Of a stretch of DNA of 64,000 bases, positions 54,292 to 61,929 are shown one piece after another. The position numbers and the translations under genes were made by a program. This DNA comes from Stigmatella aurantiaca (lineage in GTDB: Bacteria; Myxococcota; Myxococcia; Myxococcales; Myxococcaceae): the NCBI RefSeq assembly GCF_900109545.1, contig NZ_FOAP01000017.1:62001-126000 (forward strand), written 5' to 3'. Within the stretch, counting starts at the first letter, position 1. Each line of letters begins with the position of its first letter. The notes under the pieces are model-generated. The model was given only the letters and a program-made list of their open reading frames with translations. It made no database searches and had not been told where the DNA came from.

Positions 54292-56487
54292 ATGTCCGAG
54301 TCCTCCCTGTCCCTCCTCGAACGGTTCCCGGTGCTGAAGCGGCTGGGCCTGGAGCCCGCCGGGAAGCGCATTCCGCACGTGCAGCAGGTGAGCGTGTCCG
54401 AGTGCGGCGCGGCGTGCCTCGCCATGGTGCTGGCCTACTTCGGCCGGGACGTCCCCATGGAGGAGGTGCGGGACGTGATGGGGGTGAACGTCAACGGGGT
54501 GAGCGCGCTGGACATCCTCGATGCCGCGCACCGGTATGGCCTGCGGGGCCGGGGCACGCGCCTGGAGATGGAGGACCTGGAGTACCTGCCCAAGGGCTCC
54601 ATCCTCCACTGGGACTTCCGCCACTTCGTCGTCTTCGAGGGGCTGCGCGCGGGGCACGTGGACATCGTGGACCCGGCCATGGGCCGGCGCGCGTTGCCGC
54701 TGGAGCAGTTCCGCAGGCACTTCACGGGCGTGGCGGTGCTGCTGGAGCCCTCGGAGTCCTTCGAGCGGGCCGGGCGCGAGGCGCGCTCCTCCTGGCGCTA
54801 CGTGCGCCACCTGCTGTCGCACCGGGCGCTGCTGGGGCGCATCCTCGTCACCTCACTCATGGTGCAGGTGTTCGCGCTGGGCCCGCCGGTGCTCATCGGG
54901 CTCGTCACGGACCGGGTGATTCCCCGGGGCGACACGGCCCTGCTGTGGGTGCTGGGCGCGGGCTCCGTGGGGCTCCTGCTCTTCCAACTGCTCACCTCGC
55001 TGGTGCGCTCGCACCTGCTCCTGCACCTGCGCACCGAGTTCGATGCGCGGGTGACGCTCGGCTTCCTCGAGCACTTGATGGAGCTGCCCTATGCCTTCTT
55101 CCAGCAGCGCACCGCCGGAGACCTGAGCAACCGCCTCAACAGCAACACCACCGTGCGCGAGCTGCTCACCTCGGGGGCGCTGTCCGGCCTGCTGGATGGG
55201 ACGATGGTGCTGGGGTACCTGGGGGTGCTGCTCGTGGCCAGCCCGGCCATGTGCGCGGTGGTGCTGGTGCTGGGGTTCGCCCAGGTGTCCATCTTCCTCG
55301 TCTCCCGCCGCAAGCAGCGCGAGCTGATGGCGCGCAACCTGGAGACGGAGGCGCGCTCGCAGGCGTACCAGATTGAAGTCCTGGCGGGCATCGAGACGCT
55401 CAAGGCCACCGGCTGCGAGCCCCGGGCGCTGGAGCACTGGTCCAGCCTCTTCGTGGACGTGCTCAACGTGGCGCTGGAGCGGGGCCGGCTGTCGCTGCTC
55501 ACCGAGTCCCTCATGGGCACGCTGCGCCTGGGCTCACCGCTCCTCATCCTGTGCTTCGGCGCGAGCCAGGTGCTCCAGGGCGAGCTCAGCCTGGGCGCCA
55601 TGCTGGCGCTCAACGCGCTGGCGCTCGGGTTCCTGGGCCCCCTGTCCAACCTGGTCTCCACGGTGATGCAGTTCCAGCTCCTGGGCACCTACCTGGCGCG
55701 CATCGACGATGTGCTCGACACCCCCCGAGAGCAGTCCGCGCAGGTGCGGCCGTGTCCGAAGCTGCACGGGGGCATCTCCCTGGAGAAGGTGTCCTTCCGC
55801 TACGCCCGCCAGGGGCCGCTCATCCTGGAGGACATCTCGCTCGACATCCGCCCCGGCCAGCTCGTGGCCATCGTGGGGCGCTCCGGCTCCGGCAAGTCCA
55901 CCCTGGCGCGCCTGCTCCTGGGCATGTACCGGCCGGACACGGGGCGCATCCTCTACGACGGGCAGGACCTGTTCGAGCTGGACCTGCGGGGCGTGCGGCG
56001 CCAGCTCGGCATCGTCATGCAGAACCCGTACGTGTTCGGCTCCACCGTGCGCTCCAACATCGCCCTGGCGGACCCCAGCCTGACCCTGGACGCGGTGGTG
56101 GAGGCGGCCCGGCTGGCGCAGCTCCACGAGGAGGTGCTCGCCATGCCCATGGGCTACGAGTCGCCGCTCGTGGACCAGGGCACCTCGCTGTCCGGCGGGC
56201 AGCGGCAGCGGCTGGCGCTGGCGCGGGCGCTGGTGCGCAAGCCCGCCATCCTCCTCTTGGACGAGGCCACGAGCGCCCTGGATGCCATCACCGAGTCCCA
56301 GGTGCAGCAGGCGCTCTCGGGCCTGTCCTGCACGCGCATCGTCATCGCCCACCGGCTCAGCACCATCATGGACGCCGACCTCATCCTGACGCTGGACGAG
56401 GGCCGGCTGGCCGAGTCCGGCCGCCACGAGGAACTGCTGGCCCGCGGGGGGCACTACGCCGAGCTGGTGGCGGCCCAGCTCCGCTGA
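54292..56487 (+). CDS. C39-peptidase-containing ABC exporter (PCAT)
   Basis: 731 residues. The N-terminal C39 protease has Cys38 (SECGAACLAMVLAYFG), His111 (HWDFRHFVVFE) and Asp127 (DIVDPAMGRR), the catalytic triad that cleaves double-glycine leaders. Six transmembrane helices follow (about 165-450). The nucleotide-binding domain has Walker A GRSGSGKST, signature LSGGQRQRLALARAL, Walker B ILLLDEATSALD and the H-loop HRLST. Such exporters remove the leader and secrete the peptide. The RiPP-like precursor 5 kb away has a GG leader, so it is the likely substrate. Confidence 0.92.
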   Translation: MSESSLSLLERFPVLKRLGLEPAGKRIPHVQQVSVSECGAACLAMVLAYFGRDVPMEEVRDVMGVNVNGVSALDILDAAHRYGLRGRGTRLEMEDLEYLPKGSILHWDFRHFVVFEGLRAGHVDIVDPAMGRRALPLEQFRRHFTGVAVLLEPSESFERAGREARSSWRYVRHLLSHRALLGRILVTSLMVQVFALGPPVLIGLVTDRVIPRGDTALLWVLGAGSVGLLLFQLLTSLVRSHLLLHLRTEFDARVTLGFLEHLMELPYAFFQQRTAGDLSNRLNSNTTVRELLTSGALSGLLDGTMVLGYLGVLLVASPAMCAVVLVLGFAQVSIFLVSRRKQRELMARNLETEARSQAYQIEVLAGIETLKATGCEPRALEHWSSLFVDVLNVALERGRLSLLTESLMGTLRLGSPLLILCFGASQVLQGELSLGAMLALNALALGFLGPLSNLVSTVMQFQLLGTYLARIDDVLDTPREQSAQVRPCPKLHGGISLEKVSFRYARQGPLILEDISLDIRPGQLVAIVGRSGSGKSTLARLLLGMYRPDTGRILYDGQDLFELDLRGVRRQLGIVMQNPYVFGSTVRSNIALADPSLTLDAVVEAARLAQLHEEVLAMPMGYESPLVDQGTSLSGGQRQRLALARALVRKPAILLLDEATSALDAITESQVQQALSGLSCTRIVIAHRLSTIMDADLILTLDEGRLAESGRHEELLARGGHYAELVAAQLR

Positions 56488-56491
56488 GCCC

Positions 56492-57502
56492 TCAGCGGCA
56501 GATGGCCTCCAGCAAGTCCAGGGGCTGGAGCGGGAAGGGCGGGTGCGGTGGCTTGCGCGCCTGGATGACCTGCTCGATGAAGCTGTCGCCCCACGTCTGG
56601 GCGATGCCGGGGTCCTCCGCGTAGATGGGGTCCTCCATCGCCGCGTCGAGGGTGATGAAGCGGACGCCCGCCTTCTCATAGCTGGTGAGCAGCGCGTCCA
56701 GGGTGTCGGCCTGGAAGGAGCCCGCGTGCAGCAGCAGCACGTGGCGGATGCGGCGGCCGAACACCTGCTGCGCGGCGGCATCCGCCCAGCGCAGGAAGGA
56801 GCGCGCGGTCTTCTGGTAGCCCTTGCGCAGCGACTCCTGGAGCTGGGGCTTGCCCTGGGCCGCGCAGCGCGCCGCGGCCTCGTTCCACGCCCAGTCCCCG
56901 AAGTCGATGGTCACCTGCGCCACGCGGTAGCCCTTGCCGGCGAGGTGGGCGCGGATGGCGGTGCGGGACTCCGCGTCCACGCCCTCCTGGAGGAAGGGGT
57001 AGCGGAACGTCTTCCATGCGCGCTCCGGGGTACCCGGGCCCGCCAGCTCGCGCAGCAGCGGCTCGTTGCGGTCGATGTCCTGGAGGTACGCCGCGAGCCC
57101 CACCTTCCCGAGGTCCACGTGGGACCAGGTGTGGTTGCCCAGCAGGTTGCCCGCCGCGAGCCACGCTTCGAGGACGGCCCGGTCCGCGGGCTGCTGCTCC
57201 ACGAGCTGGCCGTTGACGTAGCCCACCGCGGACGGCACGCCGTGCTTGCGCAGCGTGGCGTTGATGGACTCGATGACGGCCATGCGCGACACGCCGGGGA
57301 ACGCCGGGCCGTGGCTGGGCAGATCATCGAACGTCAGCGCCACCTCGATGGGAGGCTGGGGCGCGGCTTCGGCCGGGGGCGGGGCGGCGGAGGGCGTCAT
57401 GGGCGTTTCCGGGCGCGCGGTGGCGCAGGCGCAGAAGGAGAGCACCGTGACCGGGGCGAGCCAGCCGGCCAGGCGCCGGAGCACGGGGGACAGCAAGGAC
57501 AT
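56492..57502 (-). CDS. Polysaccharide deacetylase-family lipoprotein
   Basis: 336 residues from ATG 57502, with GAGG six bases before. Lipoprotein-like signal (VTVLSFCAC). NodB homology: LTFDDLPSHG (metal Asp), NHTWSHVDLG (HxxxH), a YPFLQEG-type motif and LLLHAGSFQADTLDALL near the end. It removes N-acetyl groups from a polymer or a small glycan in the periplasm. It lies between the exporter and the first glycosyltransferase of the cluster but on the opposite strand, so it may or may not belong to the same pathway. Confidence 0.8.
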   Translation of the reverse strand: MSLLSPVLRRLAGWLAPVTVLSFCACATARPETPMTPSAAPPPAEAAPQPPIEVALTFDDLPSHGPAFPGVSRMAVIESINATLRKHGVPSAVGYVNGQLVEQQPADRAVLEAWLAAGNLLGNHTWSHVDLGKVGLAAYLQDIDRNEPLLRELAGPGTPERAWKTFRYPFLQEGVDAESRTAIRAHLAGKGYRVAQVTIDFGDWAWNEAAARCAAQGKPQLQESLRKGYQKTARSFLRWADAAAQQVFGRRIRHVLLLHAGSFQADTLDALLTSYEKAGVRFITLDAAMEDPIYAEDPGIAQTWGDSFIEQVIQARKPPHPPFPLQPLDLLEAICR

Positions 57503-57598
57503 GGAGAACCTCGGCGAAGCGGGGCATGCCCGGCAGAGCCCGCCGAAGATGACACAATGGGGGTTCACGACAAGCACGGCTTGGCCCACTGTGCGCCC

Positions 57599-59035
57599 AT
57601 GCGCGTTGCCCTGCTTGGATTCGGTCCCCACCCCTGGCCCAGCGTGGAGCGGACCCGCCGCTTCTACGAGCGGGCGCTCTCCGCCCGCTTCACCCTGGAG
57701 GTGGTGGAGGAGGGGGCCCCGGTGCCCGAGGGCGTGGACGCCGTGCTCTCCTTCTCTGGCCGCCGGGGTTGGGAGGAGCGGCCCCGGGTGCCGGTGCCCT
57801 TCCTCTTCGCGATGCACGGGGGGCCCATCCTGGAGCAGGAGGCCCTCACCTCGCGGCTGGGCACGCTGGCGCGCTCGGACGTGCTGCTCGTCAACTGCAC
57901 CTCGGACATCGCCATCTTCCGGGAGGTGTTCGCCGGGGAGACGCCGCACCTGTGCCATCTGCCCCTGCCGGGCAACGCGGCGCTCTTCCACCCACGCGAG
58001 AAGGCGGAGTGCCGCGAGCTGCTCGGCATCGAGTCCCATGAGCTGGTGGTGGGCTTCGTCGGCCGGCTGGTGCCGCAGAAGAACGCGCACCGGTTCCTGC
58101 GCATGCTGGCGGAGCTGCGCCGGCGGCTGCACCCGCGCCGCGTGGCCGGCGTGGTGATTGGCAACTACTGGGTGGACTACCCCGTGCTGAGCTACACCCC
58201 CGACTACCCCGGGGAGATCGCCCGCCTCATCTCGGGGCTCCAGCTCACCGACGACGTGTTCTACTTCCCGGCGAACCTGGAGGATGAGGACCTGGCCTCG
58301 GCGTATGCCGCCATGGATGTCCTCATCCACCCCACGCACTCCATCGACGAGAACTTCGGCTACGTGCCGGTGGAGGCCATGGCCTGCGGGGTGCCCGTGG
58401 TGGGCGCGGCGTACGGCGGGCTGAAGGACACCGTCGTCCCGGGAGAGACGGGAGACCTCATGCCCACCTGGGTGACGCGCTCGGGCCTGCGCTCGGACTT
58501 CCTGCGCGGGGTGGACGCGGCGGAGCGGCTGCTCACGGACGTGGCGCTGCGCCAGCGCTTCTCCGAGGCGGCCGTGAGGCGGGCGCTCTCTCATTATAAT
58601 GAGGAGACCTGCGCCCGCGTGCTGTGCGACGCGGTGGAGGGCGCGGTGAAGGCCCGCCGGGAAGGGCCTTCCCGGCCCCTGGTGCTGGCGCCCCGGCCTC
58701 CCATGCCGGAGCCCTCGGGCCTGTTGCCGCCCCTGCCGACGCCCTGGGAGTTCTACGCCCGCGAGGTGCGCCACTACGCGAGCTGCTCTGTGCCGGTGCC
58801 AGGGCCCCGGTCCCGCCTGTCCCTGGCGGCCCCGCTCACCGAGGAGTCTCCCGGGCTCTGGCGGCTGGAGGATGCGGCGTGGCCCGCGCGCTTCCGGCTG
58901 GATGCGGCCGGTCAGGCTCTGGCCGAGCGCTGCCGCGAGCCCGTCACCGTGGCGGAGCTGGAGCGCGAGGGGCTGTGGCACCGCGAGCGGGTGGAGGACT
59001 TCCTCCAGCAGGGGCTGCTCCTGTGCGGAGATTGA
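57599..59035 (+). CDS. GT4 glycosyltransferase with C-terminal winged-helix-like tail
   Basis: 478 residues from ATG 57599. GT-B fold: MRVALLGFGPHPWPS (Rossmann start), VVGFVGRLVPQKNAHRFLRM, and the GT4 donor-site E-x7-E block VPVEAMACGVPVVGAAYGGL. A 50-residue Pro/Arg-rich linker (about 360-400) leads to a separate C-terminal domain (431-478; RFRLDAAGQALAERCREP then TVAELE...VEDFLQQGLLL). Its spacing resembles PqqD-like RiPP recognition elements. That would let the enzyme bind the precursor leader directly. The tail assignment is inference, the GT4 call is firm. Confidence 0.8.
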   Translation: MRVALLGFGPHPWPSVERTRRFYERALSARFTLEVVEEGAPVPEGVDAVLSFSGRRGWEERPRVPVPFLFAMHGGPILEQEALTSRLGTLARSDVLLVNCTSDIAIFREVFAGETPHLCHLPLPGNAALFHPREKAECRELLGIESHELVVGFVGRLVPQKNAHRFLRMLAELRRRLHPRRVAGVVIGNYWVDYPVLSYTPDYPGEIARLISGLQLTDDVFYFPANLEDEDLASAYAAMDVLIHPTHSIDENFGYVPVEAMACGVPVVGAAYGGLKDTVVPGETGDLMPTWVTRSGLRSDFLRGVDAAERLLTDVALRQRFSEAAVRRALSHYNEETCARVLCDAVEGAVKARREGPSRPLVLAPRPPMPEPSGLLPPLPTPWEFYAREVRHYASCSVPVPGPRSRLSLAAPLTEESPGLWRLEDAAWPARFRLDAAGQALAERCREPVTVAELEREGLWHRERVEDFLQQGLLLCGD

Positions 59036-59067
59036 CGGGGGAGGCCCCCCGTGGCTTTGCTCCCCGG

Positions 59068-59934
59068 GTGAGCGCCCGTCCCGAACTGTCCATCATCATC
59101 CCCTGGAAAGACCGTCCCGAGCTCGGCATCGCCCTGCGGCGCAACCGCCGCGTCTTCGTGGCGAATGGCTACGAGGTGCTGGTGGTGAGCTGCGGCGGCG
59201 CCCCGAAGCCCTTCCGGGAGCTGCTCGGCGAGCACCGCTTTCCGGGCCTGCGCGGCGTGGAGCTGCCGGACACCATGTTCAACAAGGGGCTGGCGCTCAA
59301 CATCGGAGCGTCCCTGGCCCAGGCCGAGCGCCTCTTCTTCCTCGATGCCGACATCGTCCTGCGCGGCGACTTCCTGGGCGAGTCCATGAAGCGCCTGGGC
59401 ACGAAGTACTTCCTCACCGTGGACCGCGTCTTCGAGTCCGAGAAGCCCGAGACCGAACGCAGCTCGTACCTGCGCGAGCTGTCCTACGCGATGAGCTTCG
59501 TGGACAACAAGGGCCGCACCGCCCACGTGGAGACCAACCACCTGAACCTGCGCGACGGCAGCCGCAGCGGCCCCGGAATGGTGCTGCTGCGCCGCAAGCA
59601 CTTCGAGGCGGTGAACGGGATGAACTCGGACCTGTTCGGCTGGGGCTGGGAGGACCTGGACCTGCTCGTGCGTCTGCAACTGGAGCTGGGCCTGTCGCAG
59701 CGCAAGCACGGCAACATCGTCCACCTCTCCCACGGGGACGAGCGGAGAGACCTCGGCGGCGAGAGCCGGGGCATCAGCGAGCACCGCAACCTCGCCCGCT
59801 GCCTGGAGAACTACCAGCGGGGCCACTACTGGGGCACGCGCGTGGACGACGTGCAGACGTGGGAGGGGCGCGCCGTCCGGATTGAGCCCGAGCCCCGCAA
59901 GCGGAGCGGCAAGCGCCTCACCCCGGCCGCGTAG
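59068..59934 (+). CDS. GT2-family glycosyltransferase (galactosyltransferase-like C-terminus)
   Basis: 288 residues from GTG 59068 (no good ribosome site is seen). GT-A fold: LSIIIPWKDRPELGIALRRN, DxD metal motif D93-A-D95 (FFLDADIVLR) and a C-terminal WGWEDLDLLVRLQLELG (Glu195-Asp196) as in polymerising glycosyltransferases such as chondroitin synthase-type GT2. FNKGLALNIGAS is also typical of that group. It follows the GT4 gene by 32 bp, same strand, so co-expression is likely. Acceptor could be the RiPP core or a glycan. Confidence 0.82.
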   Translation: MSARPELSIIIPWKDRPELGIALRRNRRVFVANGYEVLVVSCGGAPKPFRELLGEHRFPGLRGVELPDTMFNKGLALNIGASLAQAERLFFLDADIVLRGDFLGESMKRLGTKYFLTVDRVFESEKPETERSSYLRELSYAMSFVDNKGRTAHVETNHLNLRDGSRSGPGMVLLRRKHFEAVNGMNSDLFGWGWEDLDLLVRLQLELGLSQRKHGNIVHLSHGDERRDLGGESRGISEHRNLARCLENYQRGHYWGTRVDDVQTWEGRAVRIEPEPRKRSGKRLTPAA

Positions 59935-61594
59935 GCGCGGACGCCCAGGGCCCCACGGGCACGGTCAACTGGGTGGCCGCCGTGTCGAGCGCCGCGAAGG
60001 TCTCGTCCACGAGCTGCTGGACGCCCTCGGCCACGGACTCGGGCGCCAGCTCCTGGGGGAAGAGCACCTTCAGCCGGCCCCGGCCCTTGGACCAGTCCCC
60101 ATCCCAGCGCACGTCCCGGCCAGGGAAGCGCCGGGCCACGCGCTCCACCAGCTCCTTCACGCGCGGGCCCATGGGGCGCACCGCGTCGCTCTCCAGGTGG
60201 ATCTCCACGCCCACGTCGCCGCCGTAGTCGAGCAGCTCGTAGTGCATGGCGCGCGGCCAGGACGGGGGGCCCATGCGGCGGAAGTGCGGGAAGCCGCCCC
60301 GGGCCTGGAGGTGGGGCGGGGCGTTGCGCGAGTAGCGCGCGACGATGTCCTCGAACTCCGGGCGTCCCCCGGGCGCGGGCGGGGCCAGCGTGTAGAGCCC
60401 TTCCTCCACGGGCGAGGGGCCGCGCGGCTCCAGGGAGACGCCGGCCGGCAGGGGGGGCAGGGCGTCGAAGTCCACGGTGAAGCGCGCGAAGTCCTCCTGG
60501 GTGAGGGCCCGGCCCTCGGCGCGGGCGCGCTGCGCCTCCTGGAGCAGGGTGATGCCGCGGCGGTAGTGGCCGAAGTGCAGGAAGCACTCCTGGAAGTCCG
60601 TGTACGGCAGGAAGCGGGGCAGGGTGCGGTTGAGCCGGTTGGCCACGAAGGCCATGGCGTTCCAGTGCTCGGGCGCGATGGGGTAGCCCGCCGCGTGCGC
60701 CAGCCCCGCGAGCTCGATGAGGTGCCCGGCGTAGTAGCAGTGGTTCTCCAGCGGGCTCTCGATGAGGATCGCCTCGCGAAGCTGGGTCAGCAGGGTGCCC
60801 GGCCCCGCCCGGCCGCCCGAGGCCGCGAGCACGTCCACCTGCTCCAGCACCGCGCCGAGCAGGAAGAGAATGTCGAGCTGGCCCGTCAGGAAGCCCTGGG
60901 CGTCCTCCCGGAAGCCCTTCATGCCGCGAATGCGCGCCGCCGCGGCGCAGAGCCCCTCCGTGAGGTGAACCTTGCGGCAGACCTCGAAGCCGCCGTAGTG
61001 GTGTGCCTCCACGGCGCACGCCAGCAGGGACTTCACGTCGTGGACCGCGTCGCCCATGAAGAAGGGCGCCTGGGCGGGCTCGGGCTCCAGGTAGGCCAGG
61101 GCGAAGAGCAGGTGCCCCAGCTCGATGCCGTCCGTCACGTTGAGCTGGCGGCTGTTGAGGGCGATCTCCCGGAAGGAGGCGCGCGCGCCGGGCAGCGGGT
61201 GGCCCGGGGAGACGCCGGCCATCACCGTGTAGGCGATGCCCTGCCAGGGGTGGAATTCGCCCTCGGGGTCTCTCTGGAGGATGAAGGGGCGCCCGGCCTC
61301 GTTGCGGTGGACGAAGGGCTCCAGGTGCTCCAGCAGGGGCCGGCCCCGCAGCCGCGCGTTGCCCCAGCCATTGAGCAGGTGGCCGGTGTGGGGCAGCGAG
61401 TCGCGCTCCAGGATTTCATCGATGTGCCGCCCCATCATGTGGGCCAGCAGGTCCGACGCCCTCTGGCAGGCGTCCACCTCCAGGGCACAGGGTTCGCGCC
61501 GCATCCGCTCCCGGAAGGCGTCGAACGCCTCTTGCTCACGGGGGGACAGCTCGAAGGGCCACCAGAAGCGGTTGTCGGACGGGGATTCGGACAC
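59918..61594 (-). CDS. Unrecognised 558-residue protein beside the RiPP precursor
   Basis: From GTG 61594, in the only long frame. The sequence is mainly helical. It contains several His/Cys/Asp-rich blocks: HLLNGWGNARLRG, FHPWQGIAYTVMAG, VEAHHYGGFEVCRK, NHCYYAGHLIELAG and CFLHFGHYRRGI. These could be metal or cofactor ligands, but I recognise no family. The last 200 residues are mixed alpha/beta with acidic patches. A GTG at 61663, two bases after the precursor stop, could be an alternative, coupled start. It lies 70 bp downstream of the precursor in the same direction, so it is the strongest candidate for a core-modifying enzyme. It overlaps the GT2 gene end by 17 bp. Confidence 0.65.
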   Translation of the reverse strand: MSESPSDNRFWWPFELSPREQEAFDAFRERMRREPCALEVDACQRASDLLAHMMGRHIDEILERDSLPHTGHLLNGWGNARLRGRPLLEHLEPFVHRNEAGRPFILQRDPEGEFHPWQGIAYTVMAGVSPGHPLPGARASFREIALNSRQLNVTDGIELGHLLFALAYLEPEPAQAPFFMGDAVHDVKSLLACAVEAHHYGGFEVCRKVHLTEGLCAAAARIRGMKGFREDAQGFLTGQLDILFLLGAVLEQVDVLAASGGRAGPGTLLTQLREAILIESPLENHCYYAGHLIELAGLAHAAGYPIAPEHWNAMAFVANRLNRTLPRFLPYTDFQECFLHFGHYRRGITLLQEAQRARAEGRALTQEDFARFTVDFDALPPLPAGVSLEPRGPSPVEEGLYTLAPPAPGGRPEFEDIVARYSRNAPPHLQARGGFPHFRRMGPPSWPRAMHYELLDYGGDVGVEIHLESDAVRPMGPRVKELVERVARRFPGRDVRWDGDWSKGRGRLKVLFPQELAPESVAEGVQQLVDETFAALDTAATQLTVPVGPWASAPTRPG

Positions 61595-61619
61595 GGGCTC
61601 GGCTCGGAAAGGGGCAAGA

Positions 61620-61656
61620 GGGCTTTCGCCCGGGAAGAAGCTCCCGGGGAAAGCCC
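61620..61656 (-). promoter_or_regulatory. Strong hairpin after the precursor stop codon
   Basis: GGGCTTTC-CCCGGG pairs with CCCGGG-C-GAAAGCCC: a 14-bp stem with one bulged base and an 8-base loop. It starts 8 bases past the stop at 61665. Only TCTTG follows, not a full T-tract. Such a partial terminator or RNA-stabilising hairpin is common between a peptide precursor gene and its biosynthetic gene and makes precursor transcript more abundant. Confidence 0.6.
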
Positions 61657-61664
61657 AGGACACA

Positions 61665-61829
61665 CTACTTGGACACGTCGGGCAGCTGGGGCTGCTCACA
61701 GCAGCCCTGGGTGCAGCAGCCACGGATGAGGGCTCCGCCCACGGTCTTGGACAGATCCTCACGGGTCAGCTTGCGGCCAGGGGTACGGCCCTGGAACTTC
61801 TCGTTCTGGTCGATCTTCTTGTCGCTCAT
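61665..61829 (-). CDS. RiPP-like precursor peptide with GG leader and Cys-rich core
   Basis: 54 residues from ATG 61829; AGGAGG lies eight bases upstream, a near-perfect ribosome site. The N-terminal part is charged and polar (MSDKKIDQNEKFQGRTPGRK). The leader end LTREDLSKTVGG has the helix and double glycine (Gly31-Gly32) recognised by C39 peptidases. The 22-residue core ALIRGCCTQGCCEQPQLP plus DVSK contains four cysteines as a tandem GCCxQ repeat (Cys38, 39, 43, 44). Only Thr40 and Ser53 are hydroxylated. I know of no named family with this core. The PCAT exporter, three glycosyltransferases and an unknown large protein lie around it. Confidence 0.75.
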   Translation of the reverse strand: MSDKKIDQNEKFQGRTPGRKLTREDLSKTVGGALIRGCCTQGCCEQPQLPDVSK

Positions 61830-61884
61830 CGCATGCGCCTCCTTTCAAGGTCGCCCGGTGACGCTAAGGGAAGCTCTGGGAAAG

Positions 61885-61900
61885 GGTCAATCCGTTGACC
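61885..61900. promoter_or_regulatory. GGTCAA/TTGACC dyad between precursor and third glycosyltransferase
   Basis: A perfect 6-bp inverted repeat with a 4-base loop in the divergent promoter region. Each arm is a TTGACC -35-like hexamer for one direction. On the precursor side a TAGCGT -10-like box lies 18 bp away, the better of the two promoters. It could be an operator that switches both genes. Confidence 0.4.
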
Positions 61901-61929
61901 TGGAAGACGAGGCCCGCCGAAATGCTCCC

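Noticed and set aside
56543-57598. N-terminal extension of the GT4 frame over the deacetylase gene
   Set aside because: The extension is antisense to an intact NodB-type gene. The GT-B Rossmann start MRVALLGFG fits ATG 57599.
61663-61665. GTG two bases after the precursor stop as the start of the 558-residue protein
   Set aside because: It would translate through the strong hairpin and add a Pro/Phe-rich, unconserved-looking 23-residue segment. GTG 61594 is preferred, though coupling cannot be excluded.
59885-61729. Plus-strand 615-codon frame opposite the unknown 558-residue gene
   Set aside because: Low-complexity Val/Leu/Gly/His composition and lack of any start context; the minus frame is helical, varied and follows the precursor gene.
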